This document shows positions 25,996-36,472 of a DNA stretch of 64,000 bases, one piece after another. Source of the DNA: Oscillospiraceae bacterium. GTDB lineage: Bacteria; Bacillota; Clostridia; Oscillospirales; Ruminococcaceae. The notes under the pieces were generated by a model that made no database searches, had not been told where the DNA came from, and saw only the letters and a program-made list of their open reading frames with translations. The DNA lies in assembly GCA_017432285.1 (NCBI GenBank), contig JAFRJM010000042.1, positions 1 through 64,000 on the forward strand, given 5' to 3'. Within the stretch, counting starts at the first letter, position 1; each line of letters opens with the position of its first letter. The position numbers were made by a program, and so were the translations under genes.

Positions 25996-28530
25996 TTATT
26001 TTACGACCAAATTGACGAGCTTGTTCTTGACAACGATCTCTTTGACTATTGTCTTGCCCTCGATTGCAGCAGCTACCTTTTCATCCGCATGGGCAGCAGC
26101 AAGAACTGTATCATTATCTGAATCCGTAGGAACGGTTATTCTGCTGCGAAGTTTTCCATTGATCTGTACCGGCATTTCAACAGCAGAATCAATGCATTTG
26201 GCCTCATCATATTCCGGCCATGCCTGCTGTGACAGCTCTCCGGACAGACCGCAGATCTGGTTCAGCTCCTCTGTGATATGAGGAACGAAAGGATTAAGAA
26301 GCATCAGCAATGTATGATACTCCTTTTTGTTGGTAGCCCCTGTCTTAACGATGTCGTTCACCAGTGCCATCAGCGTTGCGATAGCTGTGTTGGCCTTAAG
26401 ACTGTCTATATCCGATGTTACTTTCTTAATCGCCCTGTGGAAAGCAGCCTCAAGCTCAGGACGGTACTCGTCCCCATCTATCAGGATATCCTGCAGCTGC
26501 CAGATTCTGTCCAGAAAACGCTTGCACCCTTTGATGCTGCTCGTAGACCAAGGGGCAGCCTGCTCAAAGTCACCTATGAACATCTCATATAACCTGAGAG
26601 TATCTGCACCGTAATCTCTTATGATGTCGTCAGGGTTGACTACATTCTTCAGTGACTTAGACATCTTAACGATAGGATGTTCAGCCATCTCTCCGTATTT
26701 TTCCACAAGTGCCTTCTTGGCAGCCTCTTCACTTCCGTATTCAGCTACCAATGCATCCTGATCCTTCTTGCTCATGTTTACGAAAGCACGGGGATTCATT
26801 CCAAGGATCATACCATGGCTTGTTCTCTTTTTATATGGCTCTTTGTATGGAACAACACCAATGTCATAAAGGAACTTGTGCCAGAACCTGCTGTAAAGCA
26901 AGTGCAGTGTAGTATGTTCCATACCGCCGTTATACCAATCTACAGGACCCCAATATGCAAGGGCTTCCGGGCTCGCAAGAGCTTGATCATTGTGAGGGTC
27001 CATATATCTAAGGAAATACCAGCTGGAGCCAGCCCACTGAGGCATTGTATCTGTCTCTCTCTTGGCAGGACCGCCGCAACAAGGACAAACTGTATTGACC
27101 CATTCTGTGTGTCTGGCAAGCGGGCTTTCCCCACCTTCACCGGGTTCAAAATCCTTGATCTCAGGAAGCAGCAATGGAAGCTCATCCTCGCTTATAGGCT
27201 GCCATCCGCATTTATCACAGTAGGTCATCGGGATAGGCTCACCCCAGTATCTCTGGCGGCTGAAAACCCAGTCACGGAGCTTGAAATTGACCTGTCTGTG
27301 ACCAATTCCGTTTTCTTCAAGCCAAGCGAACATGGCCTTTTTTGCCTCTTCTACAGAAAGGCCATTCAAAAAGCCGGAATTAACCAGTATTCCCGTCTCA
27401 CAGTCTGTAAACGCAGCTTCATCGACATTTCCGCCGGCAACGACTTCGATTATCGGAAGATCGAACTTTTTGGCGAACTCCCAGTCTCTCGTATCATGAC
27501 CTGGAACAGCCATGATAGCTCCTGTACCGTATGTGGAAAGGACATAGTCAGAAATGTAAATCGGAATCTCCTGTTCAGTAACCGGGTTGACCGCAGCTAC
27601 TCCCTTTAAACAAACGCCAGTCTTATCTTTGGCAAGTTCAGTACGTTCAAAATCGGATTTCTTAGCTGCTTCTTCCTGATACGCTTTTACTTCATCCGCA
27701 TTTTTGATAATGCCGTTTTCAAGCCAGGCACGTACCAATGCATGTTCAGGGCTCAGCACCATATACGTCGCCCCAAACAGTGTATCGCACCGTGTTGTGA
27801 AAACAGTGATCTTATCACCTTCCGTAGAAGTAAAGTTTACTTCAGCGCCGTAAGACCTGCCAATCCAGTTCTTCTGCTGGGTTTTGACTCTTTCTATGAA
27901 GTCAAGATCATCAAGATCATCGATGAGTCTGTTAGCATATTCAGTGATCTTAAGCATCCACTGGCTCTTTGTCTTATGAACAACAGGGCTTCCGCATCTC
28001 TCACAGAAACCGTTGACCACCTCTTCATTTGCGAGAACGACTTTGCATCCTGTGCAGTAGTTGACATTCATCTCCTTCTTGTATGCAAGACCATGTTTGA
28101 AAAGCTGAATGAATATCCACTGTGTCCATTTATAGTATGAAGGATCTGTCGTGTTAACTTCTCTGGTCCAGTCAAATGAAAGGCCAATACTCTGAAGCTG
28201 ACTTTTGAATCTGCTGACGTTCTTTTCCGTGACGATCTCAGGATGGATGTGATGCTGCATTGCGAAGTTTTCCGTTGGAAGGCCGAATGCATCCCATCCC
28301 ATTGGATAAAGAACATTGTATCCCTGCAGTCTCTTTTTTCTTGCAACAGCGTCCAATGCAACATAGCTTCTTGGATGCCCTACATGTAAACCGTCTCCCG
28401 AAGGATAAGGAAACTCCACCAAAGCATAATACTTTGGCAGAGTGAAGTCCTGCTTAGCAGCAAATGTATTCTCTTTTACCCATTTATCTTGCCACTTTTT
28501 CTCAACAGAAGTGTAATCATATACTCCCAT
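25996..28530 (-). CDS. leuS: Leucine--tRNA ligase
   Basis: 844 residues from the ATG at 28530, where homology ([13 protein letters not shown]) begins. Class I synthetase: HVGHPRSY (HIGH-like), CP1 editing domain with the Thr-rich [12 protein letters not shown] region, KMSKS near residue 620, and a C-terminal anticodon-binding region. GAGGAATAATTTT precedes this ATG; an earlier start at 28554 would overlap rsfS. Last gene of the long operon. Confidence 0.97.
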   Translation of the reverse strand: MGVYDYTSVEKKWQDKWVKENTFAAKQDFTLPKYYALVEFPYPSGDGLHVGHPRSYVALDAVARKKRLQGYNVLYPMGWDAFGLPTENFAMQHHIHPEIVTEKNVSRFKSQLQSIGLSFDWTREVNTTDPSYYKWTQWIFIQLFKHGLAYKKEMNVNYCTGCKVVLANEEVVNGFCERCGSPVVHKTKSQWMLKITEYANRLIDDLDDLDFIERVKTQQKNWIGRSYGAEVNFTSTEGDKITVFTTRCDTLFGATYMVLSPEHALVRAWLENGIIKNADEVKAYQEEAAKKSDFERTELAKDKTGVCLKGVAAVNPVTEQEIPIYISDYVLSTYGTGAIMAVPGHDTRDWEFAKKFDLPIIEVVAGGNVDEAAFTDCETGILVNSGFLNGLSVEEAKKAMFAWLEENGIGHRQVNFKLRDWVFSRQRYWGEPIPMTYCDKCGWQPISEDELPLLLPEIKDFEPGEGGESPLARHTEWVNTVCPCCGGPAKRETDTMPQWAGSSWYFLRYMDPHNDQALASPEALAYWGPVDWYNGGMEHTTLHLLYSRFWHKFLYDIGVVPYKEPYKKRTSHGMILGMNPRAFVNMSKKDQDALVAEYGSEEAAKKALVEKYGEMAEHPIVKMSKSLKNVVNPDDIIRDYGADTLRLYEMFIGDFEQAAPWSTSSIKGCKRFLDRIWQLQDILIDGDEYRPELEAAFHRAIKKVTSDIDSLKANTAIATLMALVNDIVKTGATNKKEYHTLLMLLNPFVPHITEELNQICGLSGELSQQAWPEYDEAKCIDSAVEMPVQINGKLRSRITVPTDSDNDTVLAAAHADEKVAAAIEGKTIVKEIVVKNKLVNLVVK

Positions 28531-28534
28531 AAAA

Positions 28535-28888
28535 TTATTCCTCGACTTCTTCAACGGAGACTATTGGCGCATCGCCCCAAAGTTTCTCCAATTGATAATA
28601 CTCTCTAGATTCTTTTGTAAATACATGTACTACCACAGATCCTACATCCAGTAAGATCCAGGAGTCTCCGCCCCGCCCTTCACGGCGAGGCAAACCTAGT
28701 CCGAGTTTTTCAACTGTTTCCTCTACTTCGTCTGCAAGTGCACGCACCTGTGTGGTGCTGTTGCCTGATGCAAGAACAAAGTAATCAGCCAAAGTCGTGA
28801 GGTTCTCCACATACAGTACTTCTATACTGTCACCTTTTTTATCATCTAATGCTTTTGCGATAGTTTTTGCCAGTTCTAAAGATTCCAC
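28535..28888 (-). CDS. rsfS: Ribosomal silencing factor RsfS
   Basis: 117 residues of the Iojap/RsfS family, with [21 protein letters not shown] and [16 protein letters not shown]. It binds L14 of the 50S subunit and blocks subunit joining in starvation. Its place after yqeK and before leuS is the usual Firmicutes order, here with an LCP gene inserted. Confidence 0.96.
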   Translation of the reverse strand: MESLELAKTIAKALDDKKGDSIEVLYVENLTTLADYFVLASGNSTTQVRALADEVEETVEKLGLGLPRREGRGGDSWILLDVGSVVVHVFTKESREYYQLEKLWGDAPIVSVEEVEE

Positions 28889-28905
28889 TGTGATCTCCCT
28901 TGATT

Positions 28906-29922
28906 TTATGTGTAGTCGTCCATATTGGACACTTCATCGTCCAATATATCGGTTGTGTGCTGAAGTTCAATAACTCCCAAATCTTCCGGCAGAACATCAT
29001 CTGTATATGGTCTCATATACTCATTAAGTATGTTCGCCAATTTTTCTTTATGTAATGTCCAGACGTCCAGACCATAGATTCCGTATCTTGATACAGGCTC
29101 TCCAGGAACGCGTACCACCTGGAAATCTGAAGCAGAAAACTTCTGTGCTGTCAGAGCCAGCTGCAGAATTTCCTGTACAGTAAAATCTGTATCGATGTAA
29201 TCATAGCAAGCAGTTATCAGGCTAAGAAGTTCCATCTTGGGAGTATTGAACAGTTTGTTCAGAAGTCCTCCGAAGAAATATCTCTGCATCTTAAGTCTAG
29301 TGATATCTGCAAGTGCATAATCCCTGTTTCGTACAAAATTCTCTGATGTCGCCCCGTCAAGAAGATGTGTTCCGGCTTCCAGGACAGTACCTTCATTAAG
29401 TGTTATATCTTCATCAAGAGTCACTTCAACGCCGCCAAGCATATCTACAAGAGTCGGGAAAACATCCATGTCTATGCATGCGTAGTTGTCTATCGTTAAC
29501 TTGAACTGATCATAAATGACATCAGCCAACACTGAGATACCTGTTGTTCCGTCTCCGTCCTTGATTCCCCAGTTATAAAGGCCATTGATCTTTCCATATT
29601 TAACCAGCGTCTCACCAACATAAGTATCGCGCGGGATCTGAAGAGCATTCATTTTCCCTTTCTGAAGGTCTATGTTGACAACCATAATAACGTCAGTATT
29701 CGCAACTGTTCTTCCCTCTTCGTAGTCGATACCGGCTACAAGAACAGTCATCGTCTGATCCCTGAGGTATTTGGGAGTCTGGATCCTCTCATCTATCTCT
29801 TCACCGCTTGACGCAGGTTTTGTTTGAAGGAGCACTTTAACTCCAATACCGATCAAAGCAAAAACTGCAAGAACAACAAGTAGACGTATAAATGTATTCT
29901 TTTTTGTCTTTTCTTTTGCCAT
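28906..29922 (-). CDS. LytR-CpsA-Psr (LCP) family cell-wall glycopolymer ligase
   Basis: 338 residues from the ATG at 29922, which has AAGGA six bases upstream; a TTG two codons earlier is less likely. A short basic N terminus and one membrane helix (about 10-30) precede the LCP domain with TNTDVIM-like NTDVIMVVNID, RDTYV, and the DYALADITRLKMQRYF Arg-rich site. LCP enzymes attach teichoic acid or capsule chains to peptidoglycan outside the membrane. It starts two bases after the yqeK stop. Confidence 0.92.
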   Translation of the reverse strand: MAKEKTKKNTFIRLLVVLAVFALIGIGVKVLLQTKPASSGEEIDERIQTPKYLRDQTMTVLVAGIDYEEGRTVANTDVIMVVNIDLQKGKMNALQIPRDTYVGETLVKYGKINGLYNWGIKDGDGTTGISVLADVIYDQFKLTIDNYACIDMDVFPTLVDMLGGVEVTLDEDITLNEGTVLEAGTHLLDGATSENFVRNRDYALADITRLKMQRYFFGGLLNKLFNTPKMELLSLITACYDYIDTDFTVQEILQLALTAQKFSASDFQVVRVPGEPVSRYGIYGLDVWTLHKEKLANILNEYMRPYTDDVLPEDLGVIELQHTTDILDDEVSNMDDYT

Positions 29923-29924
29923 TT

Positions 29925-30500
29925 TCAATCCTTATTCATACTAGCTAAGCTAGCGTAATAATTATAAGCTTCAAGAGATAACGGCATTACCACTCTGCCC
30001 TGCTCAACGAGATGTAAGATCATATTTTTCAGAGCAGTAAATATTGCTAGTTTGATATCCGATTTAGCAATTTCTCTCACTTCGGATGATCCGGGGAATG
30101 TTCTGTCATCGGATATATAATCTGCCAGAAATATACATTCCTCAAGCGGAGTCATATCAGCGTGCCCGCAGGTGTGATAATAGATAGCATCACACAAATC
30201 ATCTGTCAAGTGAAATGCTTTACAGGCATAAACAGCTCCGGCAAACGAATGCCAGATAGGCTTGCAGCCTCCAAAACAATTATCTTGCATTATAGCAGAG
30301 CCCTCTAGTGTTTTCAATAAAACATCATCCGGCTCTTCCTTCATTATGTCATGCAGAAGACCGGCTATTTCAGCCTTTTCCGGATCAGCACCGTTTCTGT
30401 TTGCGAGCTCAACAGCACATTTTGCCACGCAATCGGAATGATACATCCTCTTTTCAGATAAGTGTGCTGCGGCAATAGTCCTAGCTTCCTGAGAAGTCAT
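29925..30500 (-). CDS. yqeK: YqeK-type bis(5'-nucleosyl)-tetraphosphatase (symmetrical), HD domain
   Basis: 191 residues. HD-domain metal motifs: RMYHSDCVAKCAVELA, GLLHDIMKE (HD), WHSFAGAVYA, YYHTCG and FLADYISDDR. YqeK enzymes split Ap4A symmetrically to two ADP using a di-iron centre. It overlaps the nadD stop by four bases and the two are neighbours across Firmicutes. Confidence 0.95.
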   Translation of the reverse strand: MTSQEARTIAAAHLSEKRMYHSDCVAKCAVELANRNGADPEKAEIAGLLHDIMKEEPDDVLLKTLEGSAIMQDNCFGGCKPIWHSFAGAVYACKAFHLTDDLCDAIYYHTCGHADMTPLEECIFLADYISDDRTFPGSSEVREIAKSDIKLAIFTALKNMILHLVEQGRVVMPLSLEAYNYYASLASMNKD

Positions 30501-31102
30501 CTATACAATCCTTTCTTATGGATCTGCTCTCTTACACTCTCAGTTAGGTACTCAGAAGTATCTTTATCTTCTTTGATCATCATTCTGAGTTCTGTAGACG
30601 AGATATCCAACGGCTCGAACTGCATCAGGATCACTTTTCCGCCTTCTTTAATAAGTTTGTCTGCATCTTTCTTCAGCTGATCAGTAATATCTGCTTCTCT
30701 GGCTCCAGCAATAACTGTACACCTGGAAAGGATCCTTTTATACAAATGCCATGTCGGGAACGATGCCAGCATATCTGAACCAATTAGTAGATACAGCTCC
30801 GCTCCCGGATACTGTTTATGTAGTTTTTTTATCGTCTGAATCGTATAATTCCTTCTTTCTTTTGACTCAAGAGAAGAGATACGGACAGTATCAGACAGTG
30901 ATAAAAACGTCCTCTTTGCAAGATCGTAACGGATCCAGTACGGAGTACCGCTGCGTCGTTTATGCGGGGATACGCCTGTCGGAATTACTAGTGTCAGATC
31001 AGGTGAAACCGTTTCGATCGCTTTTTCCAGCAATCTTGAATGTCCAAGATGCGGAGGATCAAACGCGCCGCCATAGATCAGTATCTTTTTACTTGATTCC
31101 AT
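30497..31102 (-). CDS. nadD: Nicotinate-nucleotide adenylyltransferase
   Basis: 201 residues from the ATG at 31102, just before the nucleotidyltransferase start ILIYGGAFDPPHLGH. It adenylates nicotinic acid mononucleotide in NAD synthesis. GGAFDPPHLGH (HxGH) and the C-terminal ISSTELR motif are intact. The chosen start lies inside the last codons of yhbY (14-base overlap); the frame is open 16 codons further upstream without homology. Confidence 0.95.
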   Translation of the reverse strand: MESSKKILIYGGAFDPPHLGHSRLLEKAIETVSPDLTLVIPTGVSPHKRRSGTPYWIRYDLAKRTFLSLSDTVRISSLESKERRNYTIQTIKKLHKQYPGAELYLLIGSDMLASFPTWHLYKRILSRCTVIAGAREADITDQLKKDADKLIKEGGKVILMQFEPLDISSTELRMMIKEDKDTSEYLTESVREQIHKKGLYR

Positions 31103-31376
31103 ATTGATCGACTTTCTTGTTTCTTTTATAGATAACGAATTTTCTTCCAATTACCTGCACAGGCTCAGCACCCAGCAGATCCGCAACCTCTTCACAAGCT
31201 TCTTTTGCTGTATATGGGGAGTTTTCCTGAACAGAAACCTTTATAAGCTCTCTTGCTGTTAGCGCATCTCTGATCCCATTCAGAACGGTATCAGTCAGTC
31301 CGTCTTTGCCGATATAGCAGCATGTATTAAGCGTATTTGCAAAACCACGAAGCGTAGCTCTGTCTTTTGTAGTCAT
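31089..31376 (-). CDS. yhbY: YhbY/YqeI-type RNA-binding protein (CRM domain)
   Basis: 95 residues, a single CRM domain with LRGFANTLNTCCYIGKDGLTD and the VIGRKFVIYK end strand. Homologues associate with pre-50S particles. Its start overlaps the rdgB stop by four bases and its 3' end overlaps nadD. Confidence 0.94.
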   Translation of the reverse strand: MTTKDRATLRGFANTLNTCCYIGKDGLTDTVLNGIRDALTARELIKVSVQENSPYTAKEACEEVADLLGAEPVQVIGRKFVIYKRNKKVDQYGIK

Positions 31377-31978
31377 AGACTCCTCCTGATCTTCTTTATA
31401 TCTCTTAAATAAAATGCCAGTTTATGTGCAGCTCTGGCACGGTGGCTCCTTCTGTCTTTTGCTTCTCTGCCTATTTCAGCCAGTGTAAAACCGTTATTTA
31501 TGCAGAACACAGGTTCATATCCGAACCCCTCACCCATACGTTCAAAAGCTATCCATCCCTCACATACACCGTGAACTATTCGTTCGTTACCGTTCTCATC
31601 TATATAACAGATAGCAGTAATGAATCTTGCAGTTCTCTTTTCTTTAGGCAGATCCCCAAGTTTTCCCAGTAATTTATCAATGTTGCGGTCGCTGTCCTGC
31701 GGATCTCCGGCATATCTGGCAGCATGTACACCAGGTTCACCATCCAGAGCATCGACAAACAGTCCCGTATCATCTGCAAGCACAGGCTTATGGCAAAGGT
31801 CCCACACGGCACGTGCCTTTATTCTGGCGTTCTCTTCTATCGTGGTACCGTTTTCTTCCGGATCAGCAGCCACACCGGCTTCTTTCATTGAAATGACATG
31901 GATCTGATTTGACCTGAAAATATCCTGAAATTCAGCCAGCTTATTCTTATTGTTAGTAGCTACGATAATCTGTTTCAT
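31373..31978 (-). CDS. rdgB: Non-canonical purine NTP pyrophosphatase (RdgB/HAM1)
   Basis: 201 residues. It hydrolyses XTP and dITP to monophosphates, cleaning the nucleotide pool. Signature segments: ATNNKNKLAEFQDIF, DDTGLFVDALDGEPGVHAARYAG, and the C-terminal DRRSHRARA. Its ATG overlaps the ftsY TGA by one base (TGATG-type coupling). Confidence 0.95.
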   Translation of the reverse strand: MKQIIVATNNKNKLAEFQDIFRSNQIHVISMKEAGVAADPEENGTTIEENARIKARAVWDLCHKPVLADDTGLFVDALDGEPGVHAARYAGDPQDSDRNIDKLLGKLGDLPKEKRTARFITAICYIDENGNERIVHGVCEGWIAFERMGEGFGYEPVFCINNGFTLAEIGREAKDRRSHRARAAHKLAFYLRDIKKIRRSL

Positions 31979-32865
31979 CAGTCGAACAGAGCCTCACAAA
32001 AATCATCAGGATCGAATACCAAAAGGTCATCTATCCCCTCTCCGACACCAACAAAACGAACAGGTATCCCCAACTTCTCCTTGACGGCAAAAATTGAACC
32101 GCCTTTTGCTGTGCCGTCCAACTTAGTGACGATGATACCAGAAACATCTGCAGCTTCAGAGAATATCCTTGCCTGCTCTATTGCATTCTGCCCTGTCATA
32201 CCATCTATAACCAGCAGTGTTTCAACAGATGCATCGGGAGCAGCTTTCTTAACGCTGCGAACGATCTTGGACAACTCATCCATAAGGTTCTTCTTTGTCT
32301 GAAGTCTTCCGGCAGTGTCACAAATTACTATATCCGCTTTGCCTGATGCAGCAGATGCAACAGCATCAAATACTACAGCTGACGGATCTTTCTGACCTGT
32401 AAAAAACTGAGCGCCGCTTCTCTGTGCCCAGACTTCGAGCTGTTCCACTGCTGCTGCTCGGAATGTATCCGCTGCGGCGATCATGACTTTTTTGCCCTGG
32501 CCCAGATAGTATGATGCCAGCTTTCCTGAAGCAGTGGTTTTGCCTGCACCGTTGACACCAATCAGCAATATGACTGCAGGCTTCCCTGACAGATCCAATT
32601 CACGGTCAGCACGAAGCCGATCTGCACAGATCTTTTTTAATAATGCTTTTGCTTCTTCATCTCCGTGTGCGTTTTCATCCATAACGGCATTACGAAGCTG
32701 CTCCGTAATTGCTGCAGCAACTTCATATCCGGCATCAGCAAGTATCAACGCTTCTTCGATGCTGTCAAAGTATTCATCAGTATACTGATCATCAAATCTC
32801 AGCGCATACGCAAATGTGTTCTTTGTTTTTCTCAGACCGTCTTTTAATTTTTCAAAAAAGCCCAT
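31978..32865 (-). CDS. ftsY: Signal recognition particle receptor FtsY
   Basis: 295 residues: a short N domain and the SRP GTPase G domain without the long acidic A domain of Escherichia coli, normal for Firmicutes. GTPase motifs: GVNGAGKTTASGKLA (P loop), DTFRAAAVEQL, DTAGRLQTKKNLMDEL, TKLDGTAKGG. It docks SRP-ribosome complexes at the membrane. Thirteen bases after smc, an smc-ftsY pairing conserved in Firmicutes. Confidence 0.97.
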   Translation of the reverse strand: MGFFEKLKDGLRKTKNTFAYALRFDDQYTDEYFDSIEEALILADAGYEVAAAITEQLRNAVMDENAHGDEEAKALLKKICADRLRADRELDLSGKPAVILLIGVNGAGKTTASGKLASYYLGQGKKVMIAAADTFRAAAVEQLEVWAQRSGAQFFTGQKDPSAVVFDAVASAASGKADIVICDTAGRLQTKKNLMDELSKIVRSVKKAAPDASVETLLVIDGMTGQNAIEQARIFSEAADVSGIIVTKLDGTAKGGSIFAVKEKLGIPVRFVGVGEGIDDLLVFDPDDFCEALFD

Positions 32866-32878
32866 TATTTATCTCCAG

Positions 32879-35800
32879 TTATCTGCTTCGCTCGCCTTCT
32901 ATAACAAGCTGAGCCTCTTCTATTCCGAGTTTTAAGACCTTAGACACTCCGTCTTCCTGCATAGTAACACCGTACAGCACCTCTGCCGCTTCCATAGTTC
33001 CGCGGCGGTGAGTGATAGCTATGATCTGTGTGTCTTTTACTATCCTCTTGAGGTACTGCGCAAAACGCAATACGTTGGATTCATCAAGCGCTGAATCGAT
33101 CTCATCCAGAATGCAGAATGGTGACGGATTCACCTCCAGTATCGCCATGTAGATCGCGATGGCAACAAGAGCTTTCTCACCGCCTGAAAGGGCACTCAGA
33201 TTCTTGATAACTTTTCCAGGTGGCTGAACATCAAGTTCAATTCCGCTTCCAAGAATATCCGTCTCATCTGACAGATACAAGTCTGCCGATCCTCCCCCGA
33301 ACAACTCCTGGAAAGTCCTGTGGAAACGAGTGTTTATCTCGTTGAAACTGACAGTGAATATCTGTTTCATCTCAGTTTCTAGATCTTCAATCAGTCTCAA
33401 CAGACTCTTCCTGCTCTCATCAACGTCTCTGATCTGATCAGAGAGGAAATTGTATCTGCTGAGGACTTCCTCATATTCTTCGATAGCAGCAACGTTCACA
33501 TTGCCAAGAGCACGAACTTTATTTCTTATTGAAGTTACCTGCTGTCTCAGATCAGTTATGCTGGTAAACTCAATGCAAAGCGGAAGAGCTTCTGCTACAG
33601 TGAGCTCATATTCTTCCCACAGTCTGTTCAGATAGTTGTTGTAATCGTTGCTAAGTGCTGTCTTCCGCTCCTCCAGCCTTGAGATCTCAGAAGCGATCTT
33701 TTCTCTTTCTAAAGTGAGCTCGTTCTGGACATTCCTGATACGGATGACTTCTTTTTCATTTTCATCCCTTGAGGTGTTGGCATTAGTGATCTTTTCTCTG
33801 AATCCTGATATCTCGCTGCGAAGCCTTTCAACCTGAGCAACACGGTTATTTATATCATCTTTCTTTGAAATGATCTCGTTAGTGATCCTTTCTATTCCTG
33901 TATCGAGATTGGCTAGTCTGTCCAGCGTTTCGGATCCGCGTTTTCTCAAATCCTCTGCATAATCCTGCAGACGCTCTGCATCCTTGCTGAGTTCAGTCCT
34001 GTCCAGTTTTCTCTCTGAAATAACGCGAAGCAGTTCCTCACGATGATTCATGAATCCATCTGCAGTGTCTGCATTCGATAAGCTATGTTCAAGTCTGTCA
34101 GCATCGTCCTGCAGAAGTTTTATCTCGTTCTCTGCCGTACCAATCTCGTGATTCTTAGCTTCCCTGGATTCAGCTATCTGTTGAAGCTCCTGAGAAGCGA
34201 CCTCCTGATTATGCTCCAGTGCTTCCACTAAAACATTGACTCGGCTGATCTCTGCTTCTGTACGGATCCTGTCCTCTCTCAAAGTGGACAACTCATTAAG
34301 GATACTGTCGTTCTGAGAAGCCAGTTCCTCTATCTCTTTATCTAGGCTTTCTTTCTGGGCTCTGTCATCTTTTGTCTCGTTCAGGATCTGTTCTATCTGC
34401 TTTTCAAGATCTTCGATCTCGCCACGGCGTGAGAACACACCAACTGACTTTCCTGAATATCCGCCTGTAAATGAACCTCCGGCATTTATCACCTGTCCGT
34501 CTTTTGTAACGATTCTGACCCTATAGTTTGACTTGCGTGCAACCATAGACGCATAATCCAAGTCTTCAGTGACAATTATCCTGCCTAGAAGGAAATCTAC
34601 AACTTTATTGTATTGCGGATCATACTCCACCAATTCAGATGCGAGGCCGACTACGCCGCGCTCACTAAGCAGTTCTCTGTGATCGAAACCTGTCGGAGTA
34701 ACAGTATCCATAGGCAGGAATGTCGCTCTTCCTGATCTTGACTCCTTGAGGAACGAGATCGCTTCTTTAGCAGTCTTCTCGTTGCTTACGACTATGTTCT
34801 GGACAGCAGCTCCTAATGCAGTTTCTATAGCCAGTTCCAGTCCCGATCTTACAGTCAGCAGCGAACCAACGGTACCGACAATTCCATCTATCTCTTTCTG
34901 CTCTTTAGCAGTCAATACTTTCCTTACCGGAGGCGTAAAACCTTCATTGCTTCTTTCAAGGTCATTGAGAAGTTCGATACGCTGGCGCATTCTGGAAATC
35001 TTTTCGTCTTTTTCGGTCAGTTTATCCGATATCTCGGAATACTTGCCGGATCTTGACTGCATCTTCATCAGAAGGCCATTTGAGCTATTCTGTTTGCTCT
35101 GAATGGCATCATCAAGCTGCTCAAGATATTCGTTCAGTCTTCCCAGTTCTTCTTTTTCTTCTTCAAGTCTTTCCAGTTCCTGTGGAACCGCTGACTGAAT
35201 CATTTCTTCACGCTCTGCCAAAGTAGAAAGGACCGACTGAGCCGCCACGATATCGACACGCATATCAGTTATCTTCTGCTGAACATCTGTCAGTGTTTTC
35301 ACAAGCTCTGCTCGGTCTGCATCCGTTTTTGCACTGGCTTCTATAAACTGTGCCAGTTCCTTTTCGAGTTCTTCGATATTGTGGTCCAGAGCCTCGACCT
35401 CGATCAGTTTGTCTGAAGCCTCTTTCTGCAGAGCTTCGATCTGTGATCTCATATCATTGTCGCCAGTCGAAAGTGCACCTTTATCATCCTCCAGTGAACG
35501 GATATCACGCTCTCCGTGCATGATGTCGTTTTTAAGGACAGCTATCTGGGATTCAAGAGCGCTAATACGCTCTACACGCTCGTCTATTTCAGTATTGCTT
35601 TCCTCAATAACAACGTTTGATGTTCTGTTCTTCTCATACAGCTCTTCTATAAGGTCGTCCTGCTGACTGATCTTGCCTTCAACCGTTTTATAATCGAGTC
35701 TGGCTATTTCGATCTTCTCATCCTGAGCAAGAAGATTGTCATGGCTTCTGCGTACAGTATCACAGTAGAGAGTGATCTCAAGATTCCTTCTCTGTTCTGA

Positions 35801-36454
35801 CAGTTCCAAAAACTTTTTTGCTTTTTCACTCTGCTCTTTGAGCGGTCCTATCCTACTCTCCAGCTCTCCGGCGATATCACGCAGACGGGAAAGATTGTCT
35901 TCAGCCTGAGCAAGTTTTCTTTCCGCTTCGTTTTTACGGAAACGGTATTTCGCAATACCTGATGCTTCTTCAAATATTTCTCTTCGGTCAGTATTCTTGC
36001 TTTCTACGACCTCAGCGATCCTTCCCTGACCGATTATTGAATAACCGTCTCTGCCAAGACCGGTGTCCATAAACATCTCTCTTAACTCGCGCAGACGAAC
36101 AGGAGAACCGTTTACGGCATATTCGCTGTCTCCGGAACGGTAATACCTTCTGGTGACGATGATCTCATCACCTACATCAGCAATCCTTCCGTCCTTGTTA
36201 TCAAGGCAGAGCGAAACCTGCGCATACCCCATTGGGTTGCGCGTTTTTGTTCCGCCAAAGATGACGTCTTCCATCTTTCCTCCGCGGAGGGATTTGGAAG
36301 ACTGCTCTCCGAGCACCCACCTCACGGCATCACTGATGTTACTTTTGCCGCTTCCGTTAGGTCCAACGATCCCCGTAAGTACCCTGTCGAACCCCAGTTT
36401 TGTTTTGTCCGGGAATGACTTGAAGCCCTGAATCTCAACATACTTTAAAAACAA
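32879..36454 (-). CDS. smc: Chromosome segregation protein SMC
   Basis: 1191 residues, full length. N-terminal ATPase half with GPNGSGKSN (Walker A, 31-39), long coiled coil, hinge (about 510-670), second coiled coil, and C-terminal half with LSGGEKALVAIAIYMAI (signature) and FCILDEIDSALDESN (Walker B). It compacts and segregates the chromosome with ScpA/ScpB, which are not in the window. Translation should start at TTG (36454): AAGGAGA lies seven bases upstream and the protein then starts MFLKYVEIQGFKSF as the family does. Confidence 0.97.
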   Translation of the reverse strand: MFLKYVEIQGFKSFPDKTKLGFDRVLTGIVGPNGSGKSNISDAVRWVLGEQSSKSLRGGKMEDVIFGGTKTRNPMGYAQVSLCLDNKDGRIADVGDEIIVTRRYYRSGDSEYAVNGSPVRLRELREMFMDTGLGRDGYSIIGQGRIAEVVESKNTDRREIFEEASGIAKYRFRKNEAERKLAQAEDNLSRLRDIAGELESRIGPLKEQSEKAKKFLELSEQRRNLEITLYCDTVRRSHDNLLAQDEKIEIARLDYKTVEGKISQQDDLIEELYEKNRTSNVVIEESNTEIDERVERISALESQIAVLKNDIMHGERDIRSLEDDKGALSTGDNDMRSQIEALQKEASDKLIEVEALDHNIEELEKELAQFIEASAKTDADRAELVKTLTDVQQKITDMRVDIVAAQSVLSTLAEREEMIQSAVPQELERLEEEKEELGRLNEYLEQLDDAIQSKQNSSNGLLMKMQSRSGKYSEISDKLTEKDEKISRMRQRIELLNDLERSNEGFTPPVRKVLTAKEQKEIDGIVGTVGSLLTVRSGLELAIETALGAAVQNIVVSNEKTAKEAISFLKESRSGRATFLPMDTVTPTGFDHRELLSERGVVGLASELVEYDPQYNKVVDFLLGRIIVTEDLDYASMVARKSNYRVRIVTKDGQVINAGGSFTGGYSGKSVGVFSRRGEIEDLEKQIEQILNETKDDRAQKESLDKEIEELASQNDSILNELSTLREDRIRTEAEISRVNVLVEALEHNQEVASQELQQIAESREAKNHEIGTAENEIKLLQDDADRLEHSLSNADTADGFMNHREELLRVISERKLDRTELSKDAERLQDYAEDLRKRGSETLDRLANLDTGIERITNEIISKKDDINNRVAQVERLRSEISGFREKITNANTSRDENEKEVIRIRNVQNELTLEREKIASEISRLEERKTALSNDYNNYLNRLWEEYELTVAEALPLCIEFTSITDLRQQVTSIRNKVRALGNVNVAAIEEYEEVLSRYNFLSDQIRDVDESRKSLLRLIEDLETEMKQIFTVSFNEINTRFHRTFQELFGGGSADLYLSDETDILGSGIELDVQPPGKVIKNLSALSGGEKALVAIAIYMAILEVNPSPFCILDEIDSALDESNVLRFAQYLKRIVKDTQIIAITHRRGTMEAAEVLYGVTMQEDGVSKVLKLGIEEAQLVIEGERSR

Positions 36455-36472
36455 TTCCGTATCTCCTTACGG

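Noticed and set aside
26677-27609. 310-codon open frame on the plus strand opposite leuS
   Set aside because: It lies fully inside leuS, has no Shine-Dalgarno and no family resemblance.
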